The notes under the pieces are model-generated. The model was not told the DNA's origin and did no database searches. It saw nothing but the letters and a program-made list of their open reading frames with translations. A program made the position numbers and the translations under genes. Positions 1 to 10,790 of a stretch of 64,000 bases of DNA are shown here, piece after piece (position 1 is the first letter of the stretch; each line of letters begins with the position of its first letter). Origin of the DNA: Talpa occidentalis (taxonomy: Eukaryota; Chordata; Mammalia; Eulipotyphla; Talpidae); NCBI RefSeq assembly GCF_014898055.3, contig NW_023600993.1, positions 17,078,850-17,142,849 on the forward strand. The letters run 5' to 3'.

Positions 1-1585
1 ATGACTTCTATTTTGAGGATGAAAGGGTTTCTGGATTGCTCTGCTGTTGGCATTTTGTTTGTAAGGAGTTTAGAAGAGATGACAAAGTATAAAAATTTCC
101 TCTGGTACAATCAATAGCAACAACCTGTCCAGTAGAGAGATACACAATCACAAAGGTTATTTTAAATTTCCTAGTAGTCACATTAGAAAAATAAAAAGAT
201 ACAAATGAAATCAAACTCAATAGTATGCTCTCTTTAATTCAACACATTCAAAACATTATTTCAACATGTAACCAACATAAAAATAATTATTAATGCAAGA
301 GTTTACTTTTTCTTACAGGGTCACTGAAATCCTGTAGACATTCAGCTAGCCATAGCCACATTTCAATGTGCGAAGCTCACACAGCTATTGGCCACTATAC
401 AAATAGAACATACAAAGAGTCTTTCTATCATCTCAGGAAGTTCTAGTGGGCAGTGTTGACCTAGGGTATTAGGAACTTAAAAACCAGAAATAATTCCCAT
501 TGTTAGAGAGTTGGTCTGTGGACCTGCAGTCAGAACCACTCAGGTGTCTTCCTATATGCTCAGGTGTCTTCTCTGGGGTTAATGATTCCATTTAGAAAAG
601 CCCAAAGTCTCCCAACTATAACATGAACATCAAAGAAATTAAAGGGTTTGAAAATGATGATTTCCAAGGCAAGTCCCATTCAGTTCTCATAGCCTCTCAG
701 GTAACTATTACAGAAGCTGCATGAACAATATTACCTGACCTTAAAAGGAAAGTCTTGTTTCAAACTGACTATATACATAGCATTGCTTTTCTCTGTATCT
801 ACATCATACCTTATGAGGGACGCACAAACTGTTAGAACTTGGCTTTCTCTTTCGCTGTTTATCAGTGTTTTCTCCAGCAGGGACAGGCACAGAGCCCAGG
901 AGACATTCTGCCCTGGAGTATGTCCAGGAGTCCCCCTGCAGCACACTGCTCTCACTCAGAAGTTCAAGTGCAAACCCAGCAGCCTCTTCCTCCCCTCTCC
1001 TTAAGTAAAGTTGCTAAAATAAATGACTCTTTGTAAGATGCCATAATAAGAGGAAAATATATGGTTAAACCATTTAATAAAGCACAAATTTACTGATACT
1101 ACCCCACTGTGGGTATGTGAATTGGTGAATTCAAATATATACATTCATCAATGTATAAAGACTGCCAGCTACCCCACCTGTCATTTCTACTCAGTGAGCA
1201 TATGGGCTTCAGAAAGAGCAAATGGTCTCATTTCCCTCTACATTTGAACATCTTTTTGCTACGAATATCATCTGGTCTTTTAAACAAAATATTTGTCATA
1301 TGTATAGCTCCTAAACTCAGCTGTGTGCTTTACTGCCTAAGTAAGGGATGAGTCAAAGATATTTTGACAATATTCACTTTCTGCCTCAAGAGTTGATTAC
1401 ACATCCTACCTCCTGAGTGTATGGGCAAATTTTATTTAGTGAGTTTATCCAAGATGACTTATTGATGCTGACATTGTAATAGGGAATAAAAAAGCATGTA
1501 CATAAACGACTATAAAACTAGACTGGAAACCATAATAGATGTTAGATAGTTAAAACAAAATATGAAAGTTCCCCAGATAAAGTAA
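1..1585. other. Unassigned AT-rich DNA
   Basis: I see no gene and no repeat family I can name. Open frames here are short, lack coding character and overlap on both strands. Confidence 0.5.
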
Positions 1586-1589
1586 CATT

Positions 1590-1765
1590 TCCACCAGTTC
1601 TAGAGAAGACTTCTTAGAGAAAGTGGCATTTAAGACAGGCCTTCAAAGAGAAGATTTCAAAGAACCGGATGGGACAGAACAACTTTATACCCTGAAGGAA
1701 TTCACACAAATAAATGCACGAATGCATGAAAATGAAAAATAACAGTAGGTGCTAAAGAAATAGAC
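1590..1765 (-). repeat. L2-like ancient LINE fragment
   Basis: The stretch reading GAAGACTTCTTAGAG...GTGGCATTTAAG...CAGGCCTTCAAAG matches the reverse complement of the well-known 3' region of mammalian L2. It is strongly diverged and has no target-site duplication or coding capacity. The family assignment is from memory of the consensus. Confidence 0.5.
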
Positions 1766-2364
1766 AGTAGGCTTCCAGTTCAGCCAACATGCAAAAAGCA
1801 TTTTTAAATAGTGAGGAAATGTGTGTGGGATATATACTTAAGTCCAATCCCAAAAATTAATTGTGGTAGAACAGGCTGTGATTATAGGCCCCAGCGTGCA
1901 TAACCGTTCACACATCATAGATATTTGCTTTCCATTCATGTAGCAGTTACTTATAGAAATTTCTACCTTAGTGCATGCCATACTTAACATGGTAATTAAG
2001 GGCTCAGGCACCACCATCCGTAAGAGCAGGGATGAGCAAATAGGCACAGACTGGTTTCTGCTTCAGTGAGTCAAGAGTGGCTTTTACCTTTTTTAAGGGC
2101 TATTAAAAAATTAATATGAAAATAACTTTAAAGGTTTTTATTGACAGAGGCCATCCCAAAAAAGTCACAAATATTTGCTCTCTGAGCCTTTCCAAATAAA
2201 AAGATTGCAAGTCCTGCCATAGGCTCCATTGACTACTGTGGGCAGCAGGACAAAGAGATACAGTAGATGGGAAGGTCTCAGAATTCTTTAATAAAGCTTT
2301 GCCCAAAAAAGGGCACACATCACTTCTACTCTACTTCTACTGACTATTTATTTCATGTGAGTAC
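1766..2364. other. Unassigned stretch
   Basis: Nothing supportable is seen. The minus-strand open frames at 1838-2047 and 2103-2318 have no recognisable domains. Confidence 0.45.
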
Positions 2365-2642
2365 TTTTTTTAAAGATTTATTTATTTATGTATACAAAAA
2401 CTAGGGTACAGGCCAGAGGTGGGGGGATTGTGAGAGGATTCACAAGAGACAGAGTGGGGAGCAGAACAGGCAGGTTGACTGAAATACACTGCTGAGGGGA
2501 GCAGCAGGCAAGACAGGAGAGGTCTGCTGTGCCATGTGGGTAGCTCCCTGGCCGGGGATCAAACTCGTGCTGCAGTGGGGGCGGGTAGCTTCGGGTAGCT
2601 TCATAGGTTGTGTCTTAACTCCTTGCACCACCACAGAGGCCC
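2365..2642 (-). mobile_element. tRNA-derived SINE, subfamily A, full length
   Basis: On the minus strand this reads: tRNA-like head (GGCCTC...GGTGCAAGGAGTTAAG), an internal body shared with the other copies (CACATGGCACAGCAGACCTCTCC, GTGTATTTCAGTCA), then a CCCTAGTTTTTGTATACATAAATAAATAAATCTTTAAA tail at the left end. The tail type (AATAAA, TCTTT terminator, poly(A)) is that of T+ SINEs made by RNA polymerase III. Flanks CATGTGAGTA and ACATGAGTA look like a decayed target-site duplication. It belongs to the subgroup whose tail reads GTATGCATAAATA. Confidence 0.85.
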
Positions 2643-3245
2643 TGACATGAGTAATCTTAATTGCAAAAAAGGCTGGGAATGTAGTCTGGCTGGGTGTCTA
2701 GGGAAAGAGCAAACAGGTTTTTGGTGTACAGCTAGCAACCTCTAGACACCCTGTTAAGGTGGTTAAATTTTCTTCCAAAGACAATGAGGAATTGTGAGAA
2801 TATTTTGAATACAGCACTGACAAGATAAAATTATTTAAGAATATCTCCTTACTAGAGCAGTAATAAGCGGTTAGCTAAGGAAGCAAAACTCAGGTATTCT
2901 CAAGTCAGTGAGGCATGAACAAACTAAGTGCACCTAACTAATGGCACAGACCAATTTTTTAAAACTACTTATTTGTCAAATAAACTTTACTACAAAGTAA
3001 TTAGCATAGTGACATTTACTCCCCAAAGAACACAGACTATAGAGAATAAAAAGAGGTTAAAAGGATTTACAATAATAGAGTTTTTTCAATGGGTTGGTAT
3101 ATAAATGATATCAATAATACATTATAGACTCAAAGATAAATTTCCTTCAGTATATAAAAGAGCTGACACCAGTAGAAACACAAGGACCAAACAGCGAATT
3201 GGAAGTTCAGGATCAATACTGCTCTTCACCATTTTGTGAAATAAA
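2643..3245. other. Unassigned AT-rich stretch
   Basis: Nothing supportable is seen here. Confidence 0.45.
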
Positions 3246-3425
3246 CAGTCTTTGAAATCAGAATGACCCAAGCTCTAATTTCTACTCTGAGACTAGTTGT
3301 ATGCCTTTGACAAAATGATTTAGTGACTGTGTGCTCAGTTTCATCATCTGTAAAATGGAGTTTAAAAAAAAAAGCTTTCTTAGAAACTGTCACAAGGATT
3401 TATAAAAACATTCATTAAACTGCTG
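3246..3425 (+). repeat. MIR, left part, split by a SINE
   Basis: The core TGACAAAATGATTTAGTGACTGTG..TCAGTTTCATCATCTGTAAAATGGAG matches the MIR core and its CCTCAGTTTCCTCATCTGTAAAATG hallmark. The element resumes after the SINE at 3661. Confidence 0.75.
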
Positions 3426-3660
3426 GGCCTCCCCTGGTGGTGCAGGCAGTTGAGCGCCGCGTTGTGAAGCCGTCCGCAGCCTCTGCAGCGCTGGTTCAAT
3501 CCCGGCTGGCCGGGGAGGGTGCAGCAGACCGCTCCTGTCACACCCGCTGCTCCCCTCAACAGTGTATTTAGTCAGTCTGCCTGTTCTGTTCCCCGCTCTG
3601 TCCCCGTGAATCTGGCCTGTACCCCAGTTCTTGTTTAAATAAATAATCTTAAAAAAAAAA
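3426..3660 (+). mobile_element. tRNA-derived SINE inserted in a MIR
   Basis: It starts with GGCCTCCCCTGGTGGTGCAG (A-box region), has GGTTCAATCCC as the B box, and ends with TTTAAATAAATAATCTTAAAAAAA. It is flanked by AAACTGCTG (3417-3425) and AAACTGTTG (3661-3669), a 9-bp duplication with one mismatch. The head (TTGAGCGCCGCGTTGTGAAGC) is subfamily-B-like, while the tail reads TACCCCAGTTCTTG as in subfamily A. Confidence 0.88.
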
Positions 3661-3760
3661 AAACTGTTGACCCAGTTCTGGTACAGAATAAGCCCTCAAC
3701 AGATTTTAACTACCATCATTATTACTATCATTAACGTGCCCATCTAAGGCCTCTTTTGAA
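3661..3760 (+). repeat. MIR, right part
   Basis: GTACAGAATAAGCCCTCAACAGATTTTAACTA matches the MIR 3' region (..ACATAGTAAGCGCTCAATAAATGTTAGCTA). It continues the fragment that ends at 3425. Confidence 0.7.
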
Positions 3761-4862
3761 TAAAAACAAAGTTATTTGTATCTTAAAATAGCTTGCCAAT
3801 AACACATAATTTACAAACACATTAAAATAGGTGGTTACATCTTGCTTTTTCATTTCAAATTTATAAGAGAAGTAGACACTCAAAAGGCAGTTTCTTTAAT
3901 TAAAAGAATCTGATGTTCAATTCACAAACAAGGTTTTAGAGCCATTAAATTGGATCTTGTCCATTCTTCATACACTTTGTGGTATTCCAAACATGCTTTA
4001 CCTTAGCACCCAGTGCTTCCTGGATGAAGATTACTGGTAGGGTCATTTTCCATCATGAGACACTTGTATCAGTCACATAAGTCATCATTTAGCCAGGACA
4101 GGAGATAAATGGTAATGCATATGAAACAAAATTATTCTGTGACCTTCTTCTGAGGTGTTTTTTCCATGACAAAATCAATGATCAACTTATTAAAAAGATT
4201 ATATATTATGAACTTCATAACTGAGGTACACAGTAAGCATGCTGTAAAGATTTGTTACTGTTTAATAAATTAAGAGTAAACATGGGCCCAAGGTTTATGA
4301 GTCATTATATTTAAGGCATTCTGAAGTCTGCCTTAATGTAAAGATGATTTCCACCTTTTTGAGGTCGCCTCAAAAGCAGGCCTGAGACATGAATTTGAAT
4401 GCATGTGTTTAATTTCAAGAAACACAAATGAAGTAAAATGGGGACAGGGGGAAGCAAATGAGCCATATTTCAATGAGCAGGCAACAAGAGCTCAGTACTG
4501 CTGGAACTTCTGGGGAACCTGTAGAACATGCCTGAGAGTTGTTCTACCAGAGAGGTGAGTAAAAGGAGCATTTACCCTTCAGGTCCCATTTGCCATAGGT
4601 TGAGGCTGATACCCTAGGGTTTTAATACCTTGAGACTTTAGCCAGCCCATGTAGGCAAATAACATTCCCATAGCCATAGAAACGCCCCTAGTGCCAGCAA
4701 GTTAGGGTGAGGCACCAATGATGCCTGCTAAAATACCCAAGGAGAAGATGTATTAATTTTCAAAGATAAAATGAGCCAAGTAGTGTTATCATTACTGGGA
4801 TATAAACCAAGAGGAAATCTTTTTCACCTATTCTGAATACCATAAATTCTGATGGTCTATTA
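3761..4862. other. Unassigned stretch, possibly an old LTR at 4360-4640
   Basis: No gene is seen. GCCTGAGACATGAATTTGAATGCATGTGTTTAATTTC followed by a GGGGACAGGGGGAAGC tract has the flavour of an old LTR, but I cannot name a family or find paired ends. Confidence 0.3.
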
Positions 4863-5351
4863 TATTAGTCAGGGTTCTCCAGAGAAACAGAAGCAATGGA
4901 TGAGTGAATAGATACAGACATTGATATAGACATGGATTTACTGTAAGGAACTGGCTCACGTAATTATGTTATGGAGGTTGGCAAGTCCTTCAGGGTATGT
5001 CAGCAAAGCAGAGCTCCGAAAGAGTCAATAATAATTCCTGTCTGAAGGCTAGCAGGCAAGACTCAGGAGGAGCTAATGTTTCAGTTCAAGTCCAAAGAGA
5101 AAAAGGTAATGTCCCAGTTCAAAGGCATAGAACAAAAATTCCCCCTCATAGGGGAACAGTGACAGTTTTTCCTCTGTTCAGGCCTTCAACTGATTAGATG
5201 AGGCCTACCCACATTAGGGAAGGCAATCTACTTTACTTGGTCTACTGATTTAAATGCCAATCTCATCCAGAAACATCCAGTATAACAATTGACCAAATAG
5301 TTGAGCATCCCAGGCCAAGTATAGTTGACATATAAAATTAACTATCACACT
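4863..5351 (+). repeat. Solitary ERVL-type (MLT2-like) LTR
   Basis: It begins TTAGTCAGGGTTCTCCAGAGAAACAG, has GGAACTGGCTCACGTAATTATG, CAGGCCTTCAACTGATTAGATGAGGCC and GGAAGGCAATCTACTTTACT in the expected order, and ends ACATATAAAATTAACTATCACA. These are the hallmarks of a common mammalian ERVL LTR group that I recall as MLT2. No viral gene lies next to it, so it is an old solo LTR with no coding capacity. The exact subfamily is uncertain. Confidence 0.7.
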
Positions 5352-6224
5352 CATTTAGTGAATATAGCAATTAGTATTTTTTCAAAGAACTCAAACTATT
5401 TAAATTTTTTTCATTTTTCACAATATGGAAAAACAAAGCAGAGAATGTTCCAACTAATGGCCATTTGTGAAATACACTGTGACAGCAGCTGTATTTTGAG
5501 CACAAATGTTTCTGTTGGTCACATACTCAGCTCAATTGGTCTGTAGGGTCAGCTGTCACAGAGCTGCAGTCAAGGGTGCTCATTTCAAGGAAGTCTGGAT
5601 GAAGCACAATGTGAAGAAAGGTCAAGGTATACACATCCTTTTCTTACTACATGACAGGAAGACTTCCTTAAAGAAGCAAGACATATGGAATCCAACCTGC
5701 TTTCTAGATAAAGCCATTTCAGAATTAGTAGCCTAAACAACCCATAAATTTTAGCCCTTAAAAACACATAACGAGACATCCAAATTTAGTTAATAGCTAA
5801 TGTTTTTATTACTTGTCACCGATTAGATTTTATTTCTCTAAATTTTAATTGCCCATGATCCCATCTGATTAAAATTGAAAAGGTCAAAGGAATCATGAAA
5901 TCCTCACTTTCAAGTCTGTGCTTACTGGAAATCAAAATGAGTGAGTAGTTGTTTCTCTGCTCAGGATATAAGCATGTCAGAAATCACAATATCTCATTAA
6001 GGACTTTACTAGCCACATATGATAAACATATTGCATATAATTTGTTTGTTCTTTAAATAATGAAAATTAGTACATTTGGGATGCAAATTATATTTTGCCA
6101 AAAAAAAGAGATGAAAGGTTTTTGGGTTTGATTATTTTGTTTTGTTTTCTGGGGGGGAGAAAAGAAGGGTGGGTTGCTAATGGTTTATAAAAAATTGCTA
6201 TTTTTTTTTCACCTAAATGTTAGA
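5352..6224. other. Unassigned AT-rich stretch
   Basis: Short open frames at 5325-5779 occur on both strands and lack domains. I see nothing else to report. Confidence 0.45.
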
Positions 6225-6585
6225 TAAGAAATTGGTCAGGAACTCTTCCCAAAGTAAACAATATGTCACTATTCATTTACCCAGTTCCTAATGGTGTTGG
6301 ACTTTTAGAGTATTTCCAATTTTTCACTATTAGATATAGCCTGTAATATTATTTATGCAAATAAATCTTTATAAATTTCTGTTTATTTCCTTGCACCGCA
6401 CTATAAGCAGAATTGTAGAAGTATTAACAGGTTTCACTTTTTTTATTGGTTCTTTAAATTTCTCACATTATGAATTATTTAACTTATGTAAATTATTTGT
6501 TCATATCCCTAACCTATTTTTCTAACAAGGTATTTGTCTTTTCCCATTTATAAAGTTCTTTATATATTAAGTATAAGAAGTTGAT
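6225..6585 (-). repeat. Old L1 fragment, 3' region
   Basis: ACTTTTAGAGTATTTCCAATTTTTCACTATT and TATTTGTCTTTTCCCATTTATAAAGTTCTTTATATATT are diverged forms of the reverse-complemented 3' coding and flanking region of old mammalian L1. It is too decayed for an open frame. Confidence 0.55.
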
Positions 6586-6779
6586 TTTATTTTTATTTTC
6601 TGGGTTATGTAACAACAAATCAGAGTCCCTCCCAGTTACTGATGAAAGCACAGAAAGTACATTGTTACAATCACAAATAAGTCCTAAATTCAGAGCCCTC
6701 AATTCCTTTCCAAGGCCTTCCATTCCTCCTCAAAGCAAGCACCAGAGCTCTAAGATAATGTTTTGCTAATGGTGATTCT

Positions 6780-6945
6780 TCAAGACCTGCACCAATACTT
6801 CCTAGGAATCTTATTTTAAAACATAGATTCTTCAGCACTAAGGCAAACCTACTGAGTCAAAATTGCAGGGAATGGAGCAGGCTGAGAATTTGATTCTTTG
6901 ACAAGTTCTCCAGATGAATTTTTTGCACAATAAAATCCTGGAAAT
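6780..6945 (+). repeat. MER5A-like hAT fossil, diverged
   Basis: AGGAATCTTATTTTAAAACATAGATTC followed by ACCTACTGAGTCAAAAT and TTCTCCAGATGAATTTT parallels MER5A (..GAAATGCAAATTC..CCTACTGAATCAGAA..CCAGGTGATTCTGATG). MER5A is a non-autonomous hAT-Charlie element. The match is from memory and weaker than that of the copy at 7.5 kb. Confidence 0.45.
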
Positions 6946-7489
6946 GCAGCTAGTAGAAGGGAAAATAGAACTAACTCTCAGAATTTCAAGACCATTAACA
7001 TTGGGTCCACTATCAACTGTAGCAGGGCCTGTAATATTGTCCTGCTCTAGAACCATTAACCTGTGGATTTTCTTAGAGTCCATTGAGTAAACCAGGGATG
7101 GCATTATATAAAGATAAAACATTATATTATACAAACCATCTCTCTAGCTAGAGATGTAGATATACAAATCTTCACACAGAAAGACCATGTAGAACATGCC
7201 AAGGAAGAAATGTATCTCTGACTTAAAAATTAAATCACTCCTGCAAATTACTCCAGGGTCTGTGAATAGCTAGAACAAAATACCATTTTCCTCATAATAC
7301 AATGTACCAAAAATTATTTTTAATTAAAAAAAAACAGATATATTTCATGCCTGACTCACATTTTCATGTCTCACTACTTTGCTGTGGTAACACCTGACAA
7401 TGCTCCTTCTGCCCAGAACTTAGCTGTGCTGGATGCCTGCCAGAGGCTGCCAAGTGGAGGTTGAAAAACACAGGAGAGTTAACACCCCA
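6946..7489. other. Unassigned stretch
   Basis: No gene or named repeat is seen. The 98-aa minus-strand open frame at 6838-7134 has no recognisable feature. Confidence 0.4.
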
Positions 7490-7682
7490 GATAGGTGGAT
7501 CTTCAAGTGCTATGCTTAGAATAACTGCCTCAGCATCACTTTAAAACTTGCTACAAATGCAAATTCTCTGGCCCTCTCCCAGATCTACTGAATCAGATAC
7601 TCCGGGGGGGGGGGGGGGAGTCAGCAATCTGTTTGCAAAAGTTTTCCAGATGCTTCTGATGGACATTAAAGGTGGAGTGTAG
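7490..7682 (+). repeat. MER5A fossil with a poly(G) expansion
   Basis: ACTTGCTACAAATGCAAATTCTCTGGCCC, CCCAGATCTACTGAATCAGATACTCCGGGG, CAGCAATCTGTTT and CCAGATGCTTCTGATG follow the MER5A consensus order. An uninterrupted run of 15 G at 7604-7618 lies where the consensus has a GGGGGTGGGG-type tract. A SINE is inserted directly downstream. Confidence 0.72.
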
Positions 7683-7952
7683 GGCCTCGCTGGTGACGCA
7701 AAGGGTTAAGATGCAACCTATGAAGCTGTCCTCAGCCACTGCAGCACGAGTTTGATCCCCAGCCAGGGAGCTACCCACATGGTGCAGCAGACCTCTCCTG
7801 TCTCACCTGCTGCTCCCCTCAGCAGTGTATTTCAGTCAGTCCACCTGTTCTGTTCCCCACTCTGTCTCTGGTGAGTCCTCTCACCCCCCACACCTCTGGC
7901 CTGTGCCCCAGTTCTTGTATGCATAAATAAATAAAAATCTTTAAAAAAAAAA
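7683..7952 (+). mobile_element. tRNA-derived SINE, subfamily A
   Basis: Head GGGCCTCGCTGGTGACGCAAAGGGTTAAGATGCAACCTATGAAGC, B box GTTTGATCCC, tail TTGTATGCATAAATAAATAAAAATCTTTAAAAAAAA. Flanks GGTGGAGTGTAG (7671-7682) and GTTGGAGAGTAG (7953-7964) form a 12-bp duplication with two mismatches, so the insertion is moderately old. Confidence 0.88.
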
Positions 7953-7965
7953 GTTGGAGAGTAGA

Positions 7966-8110
7966 TGCACAGTCACCCGGAGAAAGGTCAAAAAACAGTG
8001 CTGGGCTCTCTCTTGGGGTTTCTTACCCAGTAGTTCTAGGGTGGTGTCAAAAAACCTGCATTTCCAACAGATTCCCAGGTGATACCCATGTTCCCAAGAC
8101 CTAAGTAAAC
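7966..8110 (+). repeat. Possible second MER5A-like piece
   Basis: CCTGCATTTCCAACAGATTCCCAGGTGATACCCATG resembles the right half of MER5A (..TTTAACAAG..CCAGGTGATTCTGATG). It may be a separate copy, since the first copy already contains this section. Confidence 0.4.
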
Positions 8111-10204
8111 TCACCTAGGTAAACTCTCGATCAAAGTAGAACAGAGCAGGTAGGTAAAGGATTCTGTCTTCTATGTCTTGGTGGAAAATCCAGAAATTCC
8201 TACCAGATAAAGTTGAGTTCAGGTTACCCCCAGCAATAACCAGTTTAATCATATACCTTGCTTTGGCCTCATGTCTGTGTTTCACTTTTCTAAGCCCCTT
8301 GCTCCAATTCCACTTCCAAAAATAATAAGCCTCTATGAGTGCCTATCTCATATCGTACTTTCGTGAAGAAACCCATGCTAAACAGCGACTAGTCCATAAA
8401 CTTCAGTACACAAGTTTATTACCCCATAGATTTCCATCTTTCTTGCAATATCCTAATCCTTAGTGTGCAACTGGCTCCCCTTGTTTCAACAAGTGCCCAC
8501 ATTTGTTTCCTTTGCTTTTTTCCTAATGCTCACTATGGATATCCCAATTCCACTAGACTCACCATAATTATGCCTTCAGAGTACTCTTTCTGTTTTCATT
8601 CCTAAATAAACACCTTTTAGCCCAAATATACCTCTATATTCATGTCAATACCAATATCCATCAATCAACCATACCAATATCCATGGCAGGTAAAGTGCTA
8701 CCAGAATATAACCCAGTGACATGTCCTCTGGAGATTATAACAGAAGACGACTCCTTTTGCCCAGTGAGGCTGCTGATTAAGAAGAAAACAAGACCTTTAT
8801 ACCTTTCCACTGTGAGTTCACTCTCCCCAGAATGTCCCTGCCCCTAGAATTCCTACTGTAAAAGAGTCCTCTGGAGCCATGTTGGGGGGGAAGGGGGGGT
8901 TTGCACTTAATTATACTAAGGCTTTCTATGACCAAGGAAAAAATGCACCAGGAATGTCAAAAGGAAACCAAAAGGAAGATAAGTTGCCACAGCTAAGAAA
9001 ATCAAGAAGTATTTCTCCTACCAGGGCTGCTCAGAACATTTTTATAACCTGCTTTAAAATCGTTGAGAAGGATCAGAAAGAATTCTTTCTACCTCTGGCC
9101 AGAATGTTTTTAGTAAACACAGTTTAGTGAAAGAAATAAGATGAATCAAAAATGTCTGTGACAAGACAAAAAATAGTGAAAACTACCATCTGTTGGTTGT
9201 TGTTATCACTGTTGCTATAGCAAGAAGAGACTGTTATAAAACAAAAGCCTGGTTGCAAGGGAGGGGAAGGTTGAATTAGACCAGGGGAGAGTACAACAGG
9301 GAGGAGACCTCTGGATCCCCAGTACTTAGTAATTTATAGGTTCCTGACGTGAAATAAGTCATCTTACCTTTGACTGTGGCTTTTGCCTAACTCATTTATT
9401 ACAACAAATGACTGGAAACCCAGAGCATTTGATTTATTTATCTATCAACTTGCTCAAGCCCAGAACTAACCCAGAGAGAAAACAGGGATAAGAAAACCAT
9501 CTATCATTTTGAATTAAACACTTGTTACCAAATCATGAAAATTTGTCCTTTATCCAACCTGTGTCCCAGATCAATAATAAAAGGTCATGCCTTGGGAACA
9601 AGGTGACTTCAAACTTTCAACTAAATCACTAGCCTTCAGTGAACTTGGACTGCAACCTTCAAAGACAACAGGGAGTAGAGTTTGGCAGCAAATGATCCAA
9701 TAATCTTAATGCTGATGTGAAAATTATGTTGCTTCATATAAAACATAATTCCCCTGTGAATATTTCAAGTTTTGTTTTGATTCTGGCTTTCAATACTTAC
9801 TGATAAGTATGAGGAAAGAGACATTTTCAGACTTTTTATTACCGTATTGCCTATTACCGCTTCAGTGTTTAAAAAATCTGCTCATTGCAAGGAGGGTACA
9901 GTCAATCTGTGCATATTGGATTTAATTTTCTGCTAGGCAAATAAAAAATGTGTAAAAGCAATTTACAGATTTCTCTCTTTTTCCAAATATTGTATGTGTA
10001 CTTTGATTTCTAGTGCCATCTGACTGACCACATGATGAAAGGTTTTCATTTTGTATTTCCAAAATACATACAAACACATTAAGTGAAAGAAATGTTAAGT
10101 CATAAACTATATAGAAAAGAAAATCTTCCAATCATAACCCAGTGATTTTTATACAACCAATATGTCCCTGGCCTCATCAGCTGATGATTACAAAATAAAG
10201 TCAC
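8111..10204. other. Unassigned AT-rich stretch
   Basis: I see no gene, SINE or clear L1. The 82-aa frame at 8879-9127 begins in a GGGGGGGAAGGGGGGG tract and has no domain. Confidence 0.45.
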
Positions 10205-10447
10205 ACTTTGTTGTTCTTTTTTTTAATTGAGTTAATATTGTTTGCATTATTATTTGTATTTTAGAGAAACAGGATCTCCCCCTTCTGGTGTTTTTACTAC
10301 ACCACACCTACCACCAAAGTGCCACAGTTCATCTCCAAATCCACTGTCCTCCCTCCCCACTTTTTTTTCATCCCATCTCCTTCCTCTTCCACTCTGATAA
10401 CCTCAGTTCTATATTCAGCTTTCTAGGGGTTGTGTTAATTTGACTTT
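10205..10447 (-). repeat. Old L1 3' UTR fragment
   Basis: TTTTTTTTAATTGAGTTAATATTGTTTGCATTATT..TTTAGAGAAACAGGATCTCCCCCTTCTGG..CTACACCACACCTACCACCAAAGT is the reverse complement of an older L1 3' end, with the poly(A) remnant as the T run at the left edge. It abuts an L1 ORF2 piece in the opposite orientation. Confidence 0.65.
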
Positions 10448-10790
10448 ACCTAACACTTTTTTGGGAATCTCACACCATACACAAAAGCCAACTCAAAAGA
10501 CTGGGATGTAAGATCTGAGCCCTTAAAATACACAGAAGAAAACATAGGCAAAAGACTTCACAACACAGGCTTCTGAGATGTCTTTGTGGGTTCATTTCCA
10601 ACAGCAAGAATAACAAAAGAGAATACAAGCAACTGGGCCTACATCAAACTAAAAAGCTCCTGTACAGTGAAAGAAACTATCAGTAAAACAGTAAGACACT
10701 CTACTGATTGGGATAAAATATTTGGACACCATACATCCGACAAGGGATTGACATCCAAGAGCTACAATGACTCACACTTTCTTCGGTATA
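10448..10790 (+). repeat. Old L1 ORF2 C-terminal fragment
   Basis: CACACCATACACAAAAGCCAACTCAAAAGACTGG and, in the frame from 10586, residues reading ARITKENTSNWAYIKLKSSC..KETISKT are a decayed form of the ORF2 segment [24 protein letters not shown] seen in the younger copies of this window. Its orientation is opposite to the neighbouring 3' UTR piece, as in a 5'-inverted L1 insertion. Confidence 0.7.

Noticed and set aside
4863..5351. Provirus around the LTR-like element
   Set aside because: No second LTR, primer-binding site or viral coding motif is visible nearby; it is treated as a solo LTR.
8879..9127. 82-codon plus-strand frame with Gly-rich start
   Set aside because: The N-terminus is just a G-run tract; no domain and no supporting context.
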